A stretch of DNA of 64,000 nucleotides from Dipteris shenzhenensis. Its lineage: Eukaryota > Polypodiophyta > Polypodiopsida > Gleicheniales. The notes under the pieces were generated by a model. That model was not told the origin of the DNA and searched no databases. It was given only the letters and a program-made list of their open reading frames with translations. This document shows positions 10,661-21,456 of the stretch, piece by piece. Within the stretch, counting starts at the first letter, position 1. Each line of letters opens with the position of its first letter. The stretch is taken from the NCBI GenBank assembly GCA_047967505.1, contig CM106538.1. The stretch is one strand, 5' to 3'. Position numbers and translations under genes: made by a program.

Positions 10661-11640
10661 TTGATGCACCTCAGTCAACATACCGCACATCATTGCTTTC
10701 TTCTACTCTTGTCATAGAAATGGTCATGTGCTGCACCATAAATAGATGCTCATTTCTGTCATCACCCTATCTACTAGAAGATGCATAATTCCCTTGCTGC
10801 AATTTTTCATTCATGATGTCATTTTGCTTTTTGTAGCAGTCTTTAGCCATATGACCCATTTTACCACAGTAGTAGCATTCAACATTGTTGTTTGCATTTT
10901 GGCCTCTCTGCTTTCCACCACGACCTCTTTGGCTCCCCTTGCCTCTAGAGTTACCACGTCCTCCTCCATAGGACTGGTTTTCTTGAGTTTGCTGCATATT
11001 CTGATTTCTACCATAGACTCTAGTAGATCCCGATCTTGCTCTACCTCTGCCTCTACCTCTTCCAGCATTTGATAGTTTCTTTTGAAGTTCCTCCTGAAGA
11101 AGATGCACCACCATTTCTCTGGTCTTTAGAAATTAGAAGAGCAAACAACTCCTCAAAATCAAAAAAATTTTCATGGACGGCAATGGATGTCCGGAACTAT
11201 GCATAATCCTTTCCTAGACCATTCAAGGTCATAGAAACTAAATCATCATCTTCCACTGGCGACCCAATGGAAGCAAGTGCATCTGCAATTTTCTTCACCT
11301 TCATGTGGTAGTCATTGATGCTCATATTTTCTCTTTGCACATTGTGCAACTTCTACTTGAGCTGCATTTTCCTGGCTTGCGTATTTGTGCTGTACATTTT
11401 TGCCAAAGTATCCCATGCCTCCTTTGGCATACTTGCATCTTGAATATGCACAATCATAGAATCTGAAATACTGATAGACAGCTAGTACATAACTTTTCTG
11501 GCTCTCTCATGCCATCCTTTAAATGCCTACATTTCTTGTTGATTGGGAACATTAGGAAGAACTGTTTCTTCTTCATTTCCTGTAATGAACTCCCAGTAGC
11601 CTTTTCCCATAAGGAAATTCATCATTCTAAACTTCCATGC
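10661..11640 (-). pseudogene. Copia gag with zinc knuckle (outer copy)
   Basis: The Gag start is near 11640, reading NFLMGKGYWEF. The helical part has several breaks at 11640-11130. The frame 11114-10767 carries an RG-rich basic stretch followed by CYYCGKMGHMAKDC, a CX2CX4HX4C knuckle. The basic RGRGRG run is expected to bind RNA. The protease motif is not clear in the decayed part at 10766-10661. Stops at several places make this a pseudogene. The inner copy has lost this whole knuckle region. Confidence 0.82.
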
Positions 11641-11691
11641 CTGGAAGTTGTTCTTGTCAAGCTTTTCAATGACAATCTGTGAAAGAGAATC

Positions 11692-11938
11692 CTTGGGGGG
11701 GTCACTATGTATAAATCATCTCTATCACATGCGTTCAAGGCCTATTTCTAAAATCCCTTATCTGTAAATGTTTCATAAATAAAATGTACCCCTTCTCTAT
11801 ACAAATTTGTAAAAAATTTCCAAAACTATTTTAAATAGTCCGTTATGTATATTTACTTTTATAAATTTTAGAAATAAAAAATATCCTTCTGTTGAACTCA
11901 CGTGATAGGGTTACATATGATGAGTGACCCCCCCCGAG
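11692..11938. mobile_element. MITE with G-rich inverted ends and 8-bp target duplication
   Basis: This 247-bp insert interrupts the copia leader. Its ends are CTTGGGGGGGTCACT and, inverted, CTCGGGGGGGGTCACTC. It is flanked by AGAGAATC (11684-11691 and 11939-11946). The matching uninterrupted leader at 8940-8960 lacks it. The interior is AT-rich with no coding capacity. An 8-bp duplication is typical of hAT-related elements, but the G-run terminus is unusual for that group. Confidence 0.85.
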
Positions 11939-12485
11939 AGAGAATCAAACGCCATTACAGAACACTACAAAATATTCTGCCACTGCAAAAACATAGCTTT
12001 TGCCTCACAAGGGCAAATCTGCAAAACTGAGAAAGTGGTATTTGACCACACTGTCACTTCCTAGTGACGATTTTGCAAGAACAGCAATAAGGATGATTCT
12101 ATAACTCCTAATATCTCTGTGCATAAGCATACGATGCAATTTCAGCAGCAACTTTTCACCGACCTATAGAGTAGTGGTTGCATAGCAAAAACAGGGCCTT
12201 TTTCTCAGTGCTTGCGGAGAACTTCTGCCTCCAAAATGGGCCTCGAAATGGCCTCGAATCAGAAAAATAAAGTCACCGAGGGCTTCCCCCCCCTCCCGTA
12301 GCATATATTGCCCTCTCGCCACATCGCAAAGGGCATCTCAATCTGAGACAATGCACTCTTGCACTTTCCGACTGTGCTACCAGTAGAGATTTGCTCCCAA
12401 ACTCGTAAAAGGAAAGCAACACTGGTCCTCTTACTAGGACACCGTGAACTTGGTTTGCTTTCTTGAGCTCCTTACCACGAACCAA
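11939..12485 (-). other. Leader of outer copia copy
   Basis: Non-coding leader homologous to 8941-9492. No gene was seen. The open frame reading across the LTR border is shared with the inner copy's leader and is not supported as coding. Confidence 0.7.
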
Positions 12486-12497
12486 GCTCTGATACCA
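12486..12497 (-). other. Primer binding site (initiator tRNA-Met), outer copia
   Basis: The minus strand reads TGGTATCAGAGC immediately after the LTR end. Confidence 0.9.
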
Positions 12498-12849
12498 TGT
12501 GAAGATAGTGGGAGAGAAGGAAAGAGTCTCACTTGCGCCTTTCTCACATACACAATGGGGGAGTACACACAAAGGTGGAGGCTGAAGATAATTTTCCTCT
12601 TCTTAGTTGTGAAAGCCAAAAGAACTCTAGTACAGAGAAATAGGAGAACCCTATATGTGGGTTTCAAACCAAACTCAGCTAACTAAGGTGGCATACTAAC
12701 TGAGCCACGAACTAGAGTACATAAGGATAGCTATCATCCAGCTATTATTCATGGGTGGTGTACCAACTGCATGTGTAGCTAACAAGTCGGTGACATAAAT
12801 GCACAACGGTCACCCTAGCATATCACAAGTGGAGCTCGATATCTCAATA
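12498..12849 (-). repeat. Copia 5' LTR (outer copy)
   Basis: This 352-bp LTR starts TGTGAAGATAGTGGG and ends ATATCTCAATA, a mutated CA. GCTAC follows at 12850-12854 and pairs with 2142-2146. Confidence 0.92.
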
Positions 12850-13249
12850 GCTACTTGGTCTAGTATTTCATCTTGTAATGGCAAAGGAAAATGATACCTC
12901 TTAGTGCATGCATTCAAAGGACGAAAGTCCACACAAACCCGCAACTTATTTCCTTTCTTTAGTGTGACAACTACAGGAGATATCCATTCTGAATCATCAA
13001 TAGGAAAGATGAATCCCATTTCAAGTAGTTGTGTTACCTCTTTCTTTAGTGCCTCAGCTTGGATCACCCCCAATCACCTTAAGCGTTGCACAATTGGCTT
13101 GCTTTCTAGCTTCAAGTCAATCTTGTGCTCCACAAGAGAGACTGGTCAAACCTGTGAATCGCTTGTTAGCAAAGAGACATGGAAAATCATCTAACATATC
13201 CAGGTACTGGAGCTTTTCACTACTTGATAGAGAATCACCAAGAAGCTCT
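12850..13249 (-). pseudogene. Gypsy RT fingers domain (continues at 2146)
   Basis: The open part 13073-12850 reads EVTQLLEMGFIFPIDDSEWISPVVV, then KLRVCVDFRPLNACT and FPLPLQDEILDQV. These are the standard gypsy RT fingers motifs just upstream of the palm. The reading runs directly into GHEMYSLCDGYFGYF at 2146-2090 when the copia element is taken out. The stretch 13074-13249 is the decayed linker after the protease. Confidence 0.87.
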
Positions 13250-14011
13250 TCATTGCCTTTGGCGTCGTTTATTGTGCTCCACATCCTCCACATGAAGTGT
13301 CTCTATAGGATCTTCTTGTACCACCACCTTGTTCCCTCCTGACTCATCCCGATCAGCACCAAGATAAAGACCAAAAGCCACTCCTTCCACCTCACCCTCT
13401 GAGCTGGACTCCTTGGATCTACACCTTGTCTCTTCTTCTTCATCGGTTAACTCAAGGCTCAAACTCTCTGATGTTGAAGACTCCTCCTTGCCAACATCCT
13501 TTTTGCAACTTCTGATGTTGTAGTGCACCTTCTTATCATTTCCCTGCAAAATCAATCCTCTAGTATCCCACTTTTGAATAGCCTTCACCTTGCATAGCCA
13601 AGGCCTTCCCAAAATCAATGGATAGGCACATGCATCTAGCTTGATAGGGATCGCCTGAAAAGTAGTCGGCATAGAAATTCCACATACATCCACTTCTAGA
13701 TTCTTCACAACTCCCAAGGTCTTTACCCTAGTATTGTCAACCAATTTGATGCCATAAGGAGAGGTAGTACTAGAGTATTTTAAATAAGCATCTATCATGG
13801 TTGTCTCACTCATGACATTAATTGATGCACTTAAATCAATGTAAACATTAGAAATCACTTGACCATCAATGATCACATCAACCACAGATACATCATCACC
13901 AACATCTATATCTACCTTTTGAACAACAGGAATGGCACTTTTCTTCTTTTTCTTCTTTGACACTCTTGTGCTTGCTAGCTTTCCCCATTCTTTCCATAGT
14001 TTTGGAGACAA
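13250..14011 (-). pseudogene. Gypsy aspartic protease region
   Basis: A 253-codon frame. At about residues 45-150 it has a retropepsin-like layout: VVDVIIDGQVISNVYIDLSASINVMS, then KTLGVVKNLEVDVCG, and PLILGRPWL as the closing strand. The catalytic triad, usually D-[ST]-G-A in this class, reads D-L-S-A here, so the key glycine/serine has changed and the protease is probably inactive. The following part is acidic, with a run of E-E-E residues. A lysine run near the start (KKKKKK) belongs to the linker after gag. Confidence 0.72.
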
Positions 14012-14616
14012 AGCAAGTAATTTACCAAAGGTGATATGAGCTTCCTTTTCTTTAAGGTCGACAACAAGTCATAACTTCCAATGCCTTGTCCTAAAAGAAA
14101 GTCTGACTGGCTAATTCTCCTTCTAGATGCCCTTTTTTTCTTAATACGGTGTTCCTCTTCCTAATGTTCCTTATACACTTCTTCCTTGCTTTCTTCTTCT
14201 TCTTTTGCTTTACCATGCCCCCGTTTAGCCATCATTACCTCTCTTTCCTCATCCCCTGAAGAAGCTTTGAATAAGGATACTTGTTTTTTGTCTTTCTTTC
14301 TCAATCTAGGACACTCGAATCAATAGTGACCTTTTTCATTACATTCATAGCAAGTGACCCCACTCTTATCTCGAGGCCTATCTTCACTCTTTGGTGCTCT
14401 ACATTGTCGTGCATTAACTAAATTCAATTTCAAATCAGCAAACTCTGCCATCAATTGGGAGATATTATGATCTAACTCAGAGGACTTTGGTACCTGAGGA
14501 GTGCCCATTACCTCCACCTTAGAAGTTGAAGCTGTTGAAAACACAAAAGAGGATTCAATCTTTAGAGAAGCTTCTTTCTTGGTAGCAATGCGAAGTGCCT
14601 CCACGTATGTTGTTGA
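14012..14616 (-). pseudogene. Gypsy gag C-terminus with broken zinc knuckle
   Basis: The frame 14604-14320 ends with CYECNEKGHY, then a TGA stop and FEC. The full spacing fits CX2CX4HX4C with the stop lying inside the last spacer. After it the frame continues with a basic, lysine-rich linker into the protease. The N-terminal capsid part is lost because a gag-only element inserted at 14617. Confidence 0.7.
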
Positions 14617-14883
14617 TGTTGGGATATCTCAAGGTGTATGCCCCAGGTACACCTTGGTTTCTATGTGTGTGTGCTAGAGGCACAGTTAGGTGCCCATAAG
14701 CACTGTTAGGTGGTAGATGCCACATAGGATGATTGAGAGATTCTAGGAGCTGATTGAGGATATGATTGTGGAGCTCAGAGGTCATGTAAGAGGTGCCTAC
14801 ATATGGACCTCACCTTTCTTCATTCCATAATCAAGCATTCTCATTTTGTGTTCACGTCATGCTTTCCCTTTAGTTCCTCAACA
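14617..14883 (+). repeat. 5' LTR of a second gag-only element (copy A)
   Basis: This LTR starts TGTTGGGATATCTCAAGG and ends TTCCTCAACA. It is homologous, in reverse, to the LTRs at 4625 and 6982 (shared GGTGTATGCC, CTAGAGGCACAGTTAGGTGC and ATGATTGAG stretches) but clearly diverged. The primer site TGATATCAGAGC follows at 14884-14895, with one change from the consensus. No matching 3' LTR is in the window. Confidence 0.82.
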
Positions 14884-14895
14884 TGATATCAGAGC

Positions 14896-15557
14896 ACTAT
14901 GATCCTCGTTGAGCCCATTTGTGCCACATCATCTTCTTCTTCTCCATCTTCTTCTTCTTCATCATCTTCACCATTTCTTCCCAAAACTTACTAGAGCTTG
15001 TTCTCCCTCGTTTTTCTACCATTTTGCAAATCCTTTGAGCTGGAGATACCCTTCATATGGGCAAACTTTCATGTGCAAGGAATTGAAGAAACATCATCAC
15101 TGCTGGTCGCCATTCCTCAAAGATCGTCAAAACTCCCTTCTACATATTCTCTATTTCTGCTCCACTTTTCTCTAATTCCTTTTAGGGGAAGCTTCTCCAT
15201 ACCTTGGACTATCTTGTGTTGATTTGAGCAGCAATGGTTGCATATTCGAGGAGAAAACGTGGAAAAACCAGTCGATCTTCAAGTTGCTAGCTATGGCGAT
15301 GTGACATGACATTTCACCCTTCCTCCTTAATGGCTCTTCTCTGGTATATGAGCTTTGTTTCTACTTAGAAAGCCCTATTTTCTTTGCTCTGAAGAAGGAG
15401 ATACAAGCCCTCCAAGTTCAAGCCTTTGTTTTGGACAGTTTTGACAAGGTTGTGAGTTTAATGCTACATTAGATGCTACTTTAGCATTTTTGATGTATTA
15501 AAGTGATGAATAGCTTCAGTACAACTATGGCTACAGATTTGCTTTAAGTTGCTACAC
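14896..15557 (+). other. Leader of gag-only copy A
   Basis: Non-coding, with a TCTTCT microsatellite (14932-14975). It is homologous in blocks to the leader at 15891-16756 (AAACTACAAG-like, GTTTTGGACAGTTTTGAC and TTTAAGTTGCTACACC blocks). It ends where the truncated LTR of copy B begins. No gene was seen. Confidence 0.65.
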
Positions 15558-15875
15558 CTATGGTGCATGTGTGCATCTAGGGGAGTCACATGTGTGTTTG
15601 TGTGTGTTGTAAAGGCACATCAAGTGCTATGATGTGTCTAGTGTGTGACCTAAGTGATGATGTAAGACAAAGGAAATCCCACTAATGTAGGTATTGATTC
15701 CCACTGATGTTACTAGGGGCTGATTGCCACTATGTAGGGAAGGTATTACCTTCTCCCCCTTTCTATAAAAGAGAGTCTTCTCTCTCACAATCATAATAGA
15801 GATCTACCATATTGCTTTCATTGTGCTCTCACACCTCCTGCAAGATGCATCTATTCTATCCTACAGGATCCTACA
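15558..15875 (+). repeat. 5' LTR of gag-only copy B, missing its first ~30 bases
   Basis: It matches 17933-18169 plus the tail at 46768-46850, and ends CTACA at 15875. The first 30 bases present in the 3' copy (17903-17932) are absent. A TATA-like box CTATAAAAG lies at 15763-15771. The primer site TGGTATCAAAGCT is at 15878-15890. Confidence 0.85.
15763..15771 (+). promoter_or_regulatory. TATA-like box in gag-only LTR
   Basis: CTATAAAAG, repeated at the corresponding place of the 3' LTR near 18134. It is the likely core promoter of the element. About 100 bases remain to the LTR end. Confidence 0.55.
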
Positions 15876-15890
15876 AATGGTATCAAAGCT

Positions 15891-16756
15891 TTAGGTTCTA
15901 GATCTAGCCTAGCCTAGCATTAGATGCTATCCCTAGCATAAACTACAAGTTTCTTCATCTTCTCCATTTTCCTCCTTCTTCCCAAAATCTTTGAGAGCTC
16001 TGTTCTCTGCCTACAAACAACCATTGCCCAAACCCTCTGAGCTGCAAACTCCTCTTGTATGGGAAAACTTCCAGCTGCAAGCTTTTGGTGAAATTTCGAC
16101 TGTATGTGAAATGCCAACACTCACACTCCCTGATGCCTTTTCTTGCAATGCGACTTGCTAGAGCAGCCATTCCAAAATTCCTATGAGCCAAGCTTGCAAA
16201 ACAATATGAGCTAGCTCCTATCTAGATTTGAAGGGAAATGGTCCACCAGGAAGGGAGAAATGGCAAAAAAACCAGTCAACTTTCAAGCTGCTGGATATGG
16301 CGACTTGTTGTGGCATTTTGCCTCTCCTTGATGGTAGACCTTCTTTGGTATAAGGCCCTTCTTCTTGCATAAAAATCCCCTTAAATAGAGCTATGAGCTG
16401 TGAGAATTGCACCCTCTAAGTTCTGGTCTTTGTTTTGGACAGTTTTGACAATGTTGTGAGTTTGATGCTACATTAGATGCTACTTTAGCATTTCTGATGT
16501 TTTAAAGTGTTGAATAGCTTTAGTACAACTATGGCTAGAGCTTTGCTTTAAGTTGCTACACCTCAATTTGCTTGGAATGCTTTCATTTAGCCACCTCTAT
16601 GAAGCATGCAAGTGAAAGCATCATTTCCATTATGTTTTATAGTATGGAATTTGGTTACAAGCCTTTGCTACTCTAAATGCTTCTATTTTGAAGCTCTTCA
16701 ACTCTTTCTAGCCTTGTAAGAGAGTAGACACTGCCCATTTTGGGTTAGACCCTCTC
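15891..16756 (+). other. Leader of gag-only copy B
   Basis: No gene on either strand. It is homologous to the leader of the intact element at 6126-6968, with the same AGACCCTCTC stretch just before the gag start. Confidence 0.65.
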
Positions 16757-17611
16757 ATCGCTACCATCTTGAATATGGATAAGTTCAATAGTAAAGGCTT
16801 TCACACATGGCAGATGAAGATTAAGTTTGCATTGATGAGGGAAAACCTTTGGGGGCTTGTCAAACCTGCTTCAACTACTTCTTCAACAGCCTCTAATGCT
16901 AGAGAATCCTCAGCTCTGACACATCCGGCAAGAGATCTTACTAGAGAGGAGAAAGCCTATGGCATGATTGCTCTTGGCTTAGGAGATGACTATATTAATC
17001 ACATTTCTAATTTAGAGTCTCCTTCTGAAGCTTGGCACAAGCTTGACATTATTTTTGGTGCTAGCTCTCACATCTCAAAATTTTCACTTAAGATTGCTTT
17101 CTTTGAATTGAAGATGGCTAGTGGCACTCCTTTGGCTGCCCATGTCAATTATATGCAGAGTTTCATGACTCAACTTGCTTCTATCAACTCTCCAATCACT
17201 ACAGATGATGCAATGGCAGTATTGCTCAAAAGTATGCCTGAAGATTATGATCATGTTGTTACCACTCTGAAAAATCTTCCTTATCCTACTCTTAAAGGTC
17301 TTATTACTGCTCTTTAAGAAGAAGAAAGGCACATGGAACTCCAGAGAGGCAATGACACAGCCTATCAGAGAGGCAATGACATAGCCTATGCCATAAAAAT
17401 TCAAAGGGGCAAGTTTTCACCTTGCAAACATTGTGGGAAGACTAATCACCTCTCAAAAAATTGCTTCAAGATCAATCCATGCAGACATTGTGGCAAAAAC
17501 AATCACCATGAAAAGTATTGTAGAGCCAAAAAGGAAGAAGCTACAAAGTCAGAAACTGCCAATCTACTTTCATTTGATGAGTCTCCACGTGATGAAGACT
17601 ATGCTTTTTAG
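16757..17611 (+). pseudogene. Gag of gag-only copy B (start codon lost, one nonsense)
   Basis: It is homologous throughout to the intact Gag at 5295-6125. The position of the start codon reads ATC (16757-16759) in the otherwise matching context CCTCTC-ATC-GCTACC. The next in-frame ATG is at 16775. A TAA at 17315-17317 replaces the CAA found in both other copies. A 27-base direct duplication (RGNDTAYQ RGNDIAYA) follows. Both zinc knuckles, CKHCGKTNHLSKNC and CRHCGKNNHHEKYC, are kept, and the frame ends at DEDYAF. It is dead as a single protein, though few changes separate it from a working one. Confidence 0.88.
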
Positions 17612-17902
17612 GCACTTTGTTCTTTTTGCTTATCATCACTTGGTCAAAATTTTGAGGTTCTTTGCCTGGAGTGGTACTCTAAAAAGAATATGACATGTAA
17701 ATCACCTCTAGTCACCATATGATGTAGATCATGTGATATGTGTTTTGACTATCCCATTTTTGTAAAAATCGCATCCTTGGGAACCCTTGCTAGCATGAGA
17801 TCCTAGCCATAGATTAATCCTTGACCACCATGAGATGGCATGAGAAACTATGAGACTAGATGAATCCTTGACACTACAAGAGGCAATCCCTTGAGGGGGG
17901 TT
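17612..17902 (+). other. 3' untranslated part and polypurine tract of copy B
   Basis: No gene. The tract TTGAGGGGGGTT (17891-17902) directly precedes the 3' LTR and is the likely plus-strand primer. Confidence 0.7.
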
Positions 17903-18169
17903 TGTTGGGGTAAGTATGATCAAGGGCTTGCTCTATGGTGCATGTGTGCATCTAGGAGAGTCACATGTGTGTTTGTGTGTGTTGTAAAGGCACATCAAGT
18001 GGTATGATGTGTCTAGTGTGTGACCTAAGTGATGATGTAAGATAAAGGCAATCCCACTGATGTAGGGATTGATTCCCACTAATGTAGGGGCTGATTGCCA
18101 CTATGTAGGGAAGGTATTACCTTCTCCCCCTTTCTATAAAAGAGAGTCTTCTGTCTCACAATCATAATA
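17903..18169 (+). repeat. 3' LTR of gag-only copy B, split by a DNA transposon
   Basis: It begins TGTTGGGGTAAG and matches 15558-15875. At 18169 the match stops within CATAATA, and it resumes as AATAGAGATCTACC at 46769, continuing to the LTR end CCTACA at 46850. The LTR was therefore one piece before a 28.6-kb insertion. AATA is present on both sides. Confidence 0.88.
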
Positions 18170-18196
18170 AACACACTATTCAAAAATTTTGGACTT
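18170..18196 (+). repeat. Left terminal inverted repeat
   Basis: AACACACTATTC followed by an A/T run and GGACTT. It matches the inverted right end at 25 of 27 positions. Confidence 0.85.
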
Positions 18197-18481
18197 TCTC
18201 TCTTGGTTTGGACTTTTTTTTGGAGCATATCTTCTCCACTCAACTTCACTTAGTGAGCTCAAAAATTGGGTTTTTTAGAGCACTAAATGTGTCACTTATA
18301 TACAAATATGGCCTTACTAAGCTAAAAAGTCAAGTGGTGACCTCTAATTTTTAAAAAAATGGCTTAGTGAAGCTATAATTCCCAAACTCGTGCATGGTGC
18401 CCCCATCCAATAACGAGAATAATAATAATAGTAGTCTCCTAACTCTAGTTCAATTTTAACACTATGAAGTGAAAATATGAC

Positions 18482-18660
18482 ACCATATGAAAAGAGTTTG
18501 TTGAATTCAACATATAAGTGGTGTATAGATACACCATTTTTTTGAAAAAAAAGAGTTTGTTGAATTCAATATATAAGTGGTGTATAGATATACCCTTTTT
18601 TTGAAAAACAAACCATACAATAAATTATCTTATTGGTGGTGTATAGATACACCATTTGTA
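18482..18660. repeat. Left subterminal palindromes
   Basis: GGTGTATAGATACACC occurs at 18520-18535 and 18638-18653, with a one-base variant at 18579-18594. The first two sit in a 59-bp direct repeat that also includes GTTTGTTGAATTCAA. They are possible transposase-binding sites, like the subterminal repeats of CACTA elements. The stretch 18197-18481 has no gene. Confidence 0.75.
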
Positions 18661-18855
18661 TGGAAAAAAGCATACAAAACATTATCTTATGCATCTGAAT
18701 CTCGTTCAGAGTCATCAAATTCATGTAATGTATTTGCGCTTGATGGGTCGTCTTGCCAAATGATGCTTAATATGGACATGACTTGGATCAGGGATTGTGA
18801 TACATTTTTCAACATTGTATCCATGCTTCTTTTTAAAACTTCATGTCCTCGATTT

Positions 18856-21456
18856 CTAGTAATGAATAATGCTACTGACTTCCACCTCTATTAATCCCTC
18901 ATTATTTGGAACCCATTCACGTTTCTTTTGCAAGCATCCCTCATAGAGTTGTTTTATTGTATATCTTCTCGGGAGATTTTTCAATGGCTTTGGTTCATAC
19001 CATAAAGCTGTAAATGTTATAGGAGTTCCCTTGTCATGCCTTTCTATCTTAGAAACCTTTGCAACCCAAATTGGGCCACCTTGGTCATCCAACTCTGGAC
19101 CTGGATCAGATGCCCAAACTGCAACAAATAGTCCCTCTTCAATCTCATTAGATGGTATAAACTCTGGTAAGGGTTTGTCTCCCAACCTGCCACAATATTT
19201 TCGAGGTAGAAGGCATTCCTCTGCTTCCTCCATATCTACTAACATATTTATATCCAAAGGAAAACTTGGTGACCTAGCTTGTTCCGGCCAAAAGGATTCA
19301 TAGTATTCAATGCTCATTAAGTTTTCTTGTCTTTCTAAAGATTGGATAAGTGCTTCAGTTGATTTAATTGTCTCCAAATTCTTAGTTGATTGCTCTGGAT
19401 ATTTATGCATCATACTTTGAAGATGTTTAATGAAGGCTTTCAAGCCTTTCATTTCATCTATGTCAAGTGATTTGTTTTTTGCAAGAAAAAATCTAGTTTC
19501 CTCCAATGGAATTATTCGTTGTAATAAAGCATATGACTCACTTCATAAATGATCTCCATCTACTGAGTAGTGCTTCCATTGCATCACTGGAATATTGTTG
19601 TGCATGTGAAACCGAAAGTAGTGTGGATTTGTGTGTCCTATTAGGGCATCATCTCCTGTTTGTAAATGTGGCTCTATGAATGCTCTCCAATCTACCATCC
19701 TCTCTAAGATAGCCACTTCTGATTCTTCCCTGTGAGAACCTCCAATTTTTTTCCCAATTCGAAATAGCATATCCTCCATTGTCAAAACATCCATTGCCTT
19801 CAACTCACCAGAGATAACACTGAAGATTTGATCTATGTCTTCATGTGTATGGCCGACAAGAAGAAAGCCAACTTCCACTTCTTCAAATATTTTCAAACCA
19901 ACCTTTCTTATTACTTTCATGATTGATGTAACAACCTGGTTACTATCATGGTCATGCAAACTATCAATCCATACATCACAAAAGATTCGGTATCCATGTA
20001 CTAATACTCCACACAAGTGTGTTTTTAGTCCACGTTTGCCCTCCAATGCCGGTGGGATATGTCTATATCATGGCAAAGTGGTTGTATTCTGGTCCATGCC
20101 ATCAATGGTGATGCACATGGACTTATCGACATGCGAAATAGCTTCCTCTCTCCAAGAAGCATACAACTTTTGAGCATCCTGCACATGATGTTAATGGATT
20201 GATCACCATTTAATATATCTTCCTCACTGCTGCTCACATTTACTATGTTCAATGGCATTTTTTAATTCATCACATGTCTTACATTTTGACATCCTTTGCT
20301 TTGATGGTGTCTTAACATGGCAAAAATCTCTATGCCAAATTTTGTACAAGGTTGATCATGAAATCATGCTCTCGTCTCTGTCTTGTAAAGTTTTATTGAC
20401 AATTTCTAGGACGACCTTCTTTGTCATTCCCAAAGGAAGATGTTGTTGGCATTTGACATGTCCATCTAGCATTGTTTGTTGAAGATGCGGCTGTGGTAAT
20501 GCATGGTATTAAAGAACTTGCTTTAATGTTGTGGTTGCATTTATAGTGCTTCCATGGCATTTAACCTTGTAGGTATTTCCATAAATTGTATGAACCACTT
20601 TTTCTTTCACCTCTACCCAGATGGTCCAGTATGTGCCATGTGATAGTCTAGTTAACCATTGATATCCTTGATTGCAAATGGGTCTCCCATTAACCATGGG
20701 TTTCAATCTAGGTTTACAGTGTCTTGTGCTCAAATCTTGATTAGTGCCTTGATGAAGAAAGCATGAAAACTCTTGAAGAAGATAGTTATGTCTATTAGGT
20801 GTTGTCTTACTCCAAATTTTAAGACGTATGGCTGCACAATCATCTTTCCCAACTTTTCTAATGCAAAGTCTCTTGCAACAAACTTGCATAAGCATCCTTT
20901 CCATATTCTCCTCGGATAGCATTACATGTCTCTTTTGTTCTGGAATCGATGCCATGATTCTTCGCCTCTTCACACTCACATATTTTCTTTTTGTAAATAG
21001 TGTCTTGCATTTTCTAGTTGTAAGACCATCAAACCTCAAATCCATTTCCCTTGAATCTTCATCTTTATAATCAAATGCTGTGTGGGCTTGAGAATTATTT
21101 GATACCTTATAATATGTTGGAAATGGCAATCTGGTAGACATGTTCATTGATGTCAATTTGTTGCCAATGCCTCTTGAACTTTGTGGTTGAACTATTTCTC
21201 CTTCGTAACTCAAGATTCTCCCATCTATATTCTCTAGCATGCTATCAACAATATTACAAACAACATGACAAGTCTCAGATTCTCTGCCCCTTTTGCCTTG
21301 TGTTTGAGTGGTAACATCATGATCATTGTCACTAATATCATCAATTCTTGTTATTGCATCACTTATCCCATCGATCTTTGCATGTATTTTTTGTTGTGGT
21401 CCCATCTTATTATTCTCAACACAAGAGTTGTGGTCCCATCTTATTATTCTCAACAC
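18856..21456 (-). pseudogene. Transposase-like protein with DUF7869-type HTHEDID motif
   Basis: One minus-strand frame can be followed from 21456 to 18856, about 865 codons, broken by only about five stops (near 20509, 20360, 20222, 20070 and 19543). In order: a basic region (KRKYVSVKRRR, 20980), a cysteine cluster KCKTCDELKNAIEHSKCE (20295-20235), ITIDGMDQNTTTLP (20120-20080), GVLVHGYRIFCDVW, GFLLVGHTHEDIDQIFSVIS (19880-19820) and a C-terminal part with WVAKVSKIE and WYEPKP, like a BAH or chromo-type barrel. The GMDQ and HTHEDID motifs are those I associate with DUF7869, a family common in repetitive loci and suspected to be transposase-derived. By memory the family has another acidic, asparagine-rich segment just before GFLLVGHTHEDID, and it seems to be missing here. 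Confidence 0.6.

Larger units (their letters stand above)
2147..12849 (-). mobile_element. Composite Ty1/copia element with three LTRs
   Basis: The element is bounded by LTRs at 2147-2499 and 12498-12849 and by a perfect 5-bp target duplication, GCTAC (2142-2146 and 12850-12854). A third LTR lies at 9506-9858. On the minus strand the order is LTR, leader, gag, start of integrase, LTR, leader, shortened gag, integrase, remnant of RT/RNase H, LTR. Each of the two 5' LTRs is followed by a site complementary to initiator tRNA-Met. The simplest history is that one family member inserted into the integrase of another, and recombination between the two 3' LTRs then removed the remainder of the outer copy. 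Two LTR elements and one MITE later inserted into it. Confidence 0.88.
1..14616 (-). mobile_element. Decayed Tat-type Ty3/gypsy retrotransposon (left-truncated, interrupted)
   Basis: This is the oldest layer of the left third. Read on the minus strand, gag lies at 14616-14012, protease and the start of RT at 14011-12850, and the rest of RT, RNase H and integrase at 2146-1, where it runs off the window. The piece at 12850-13073 and the piece at 2146-1769 join inside the RT palm once the copia insertion at 2147-12849 and one GCTAC copy are removed, so they are one element. A second RNase H domain between the first and the integrase is the known signature of the Tat lineage. Stops and frameshifts are frequent. 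No LTR of this element is visible. A gag-only element cuts it at 14617. Confidence 0.85.
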
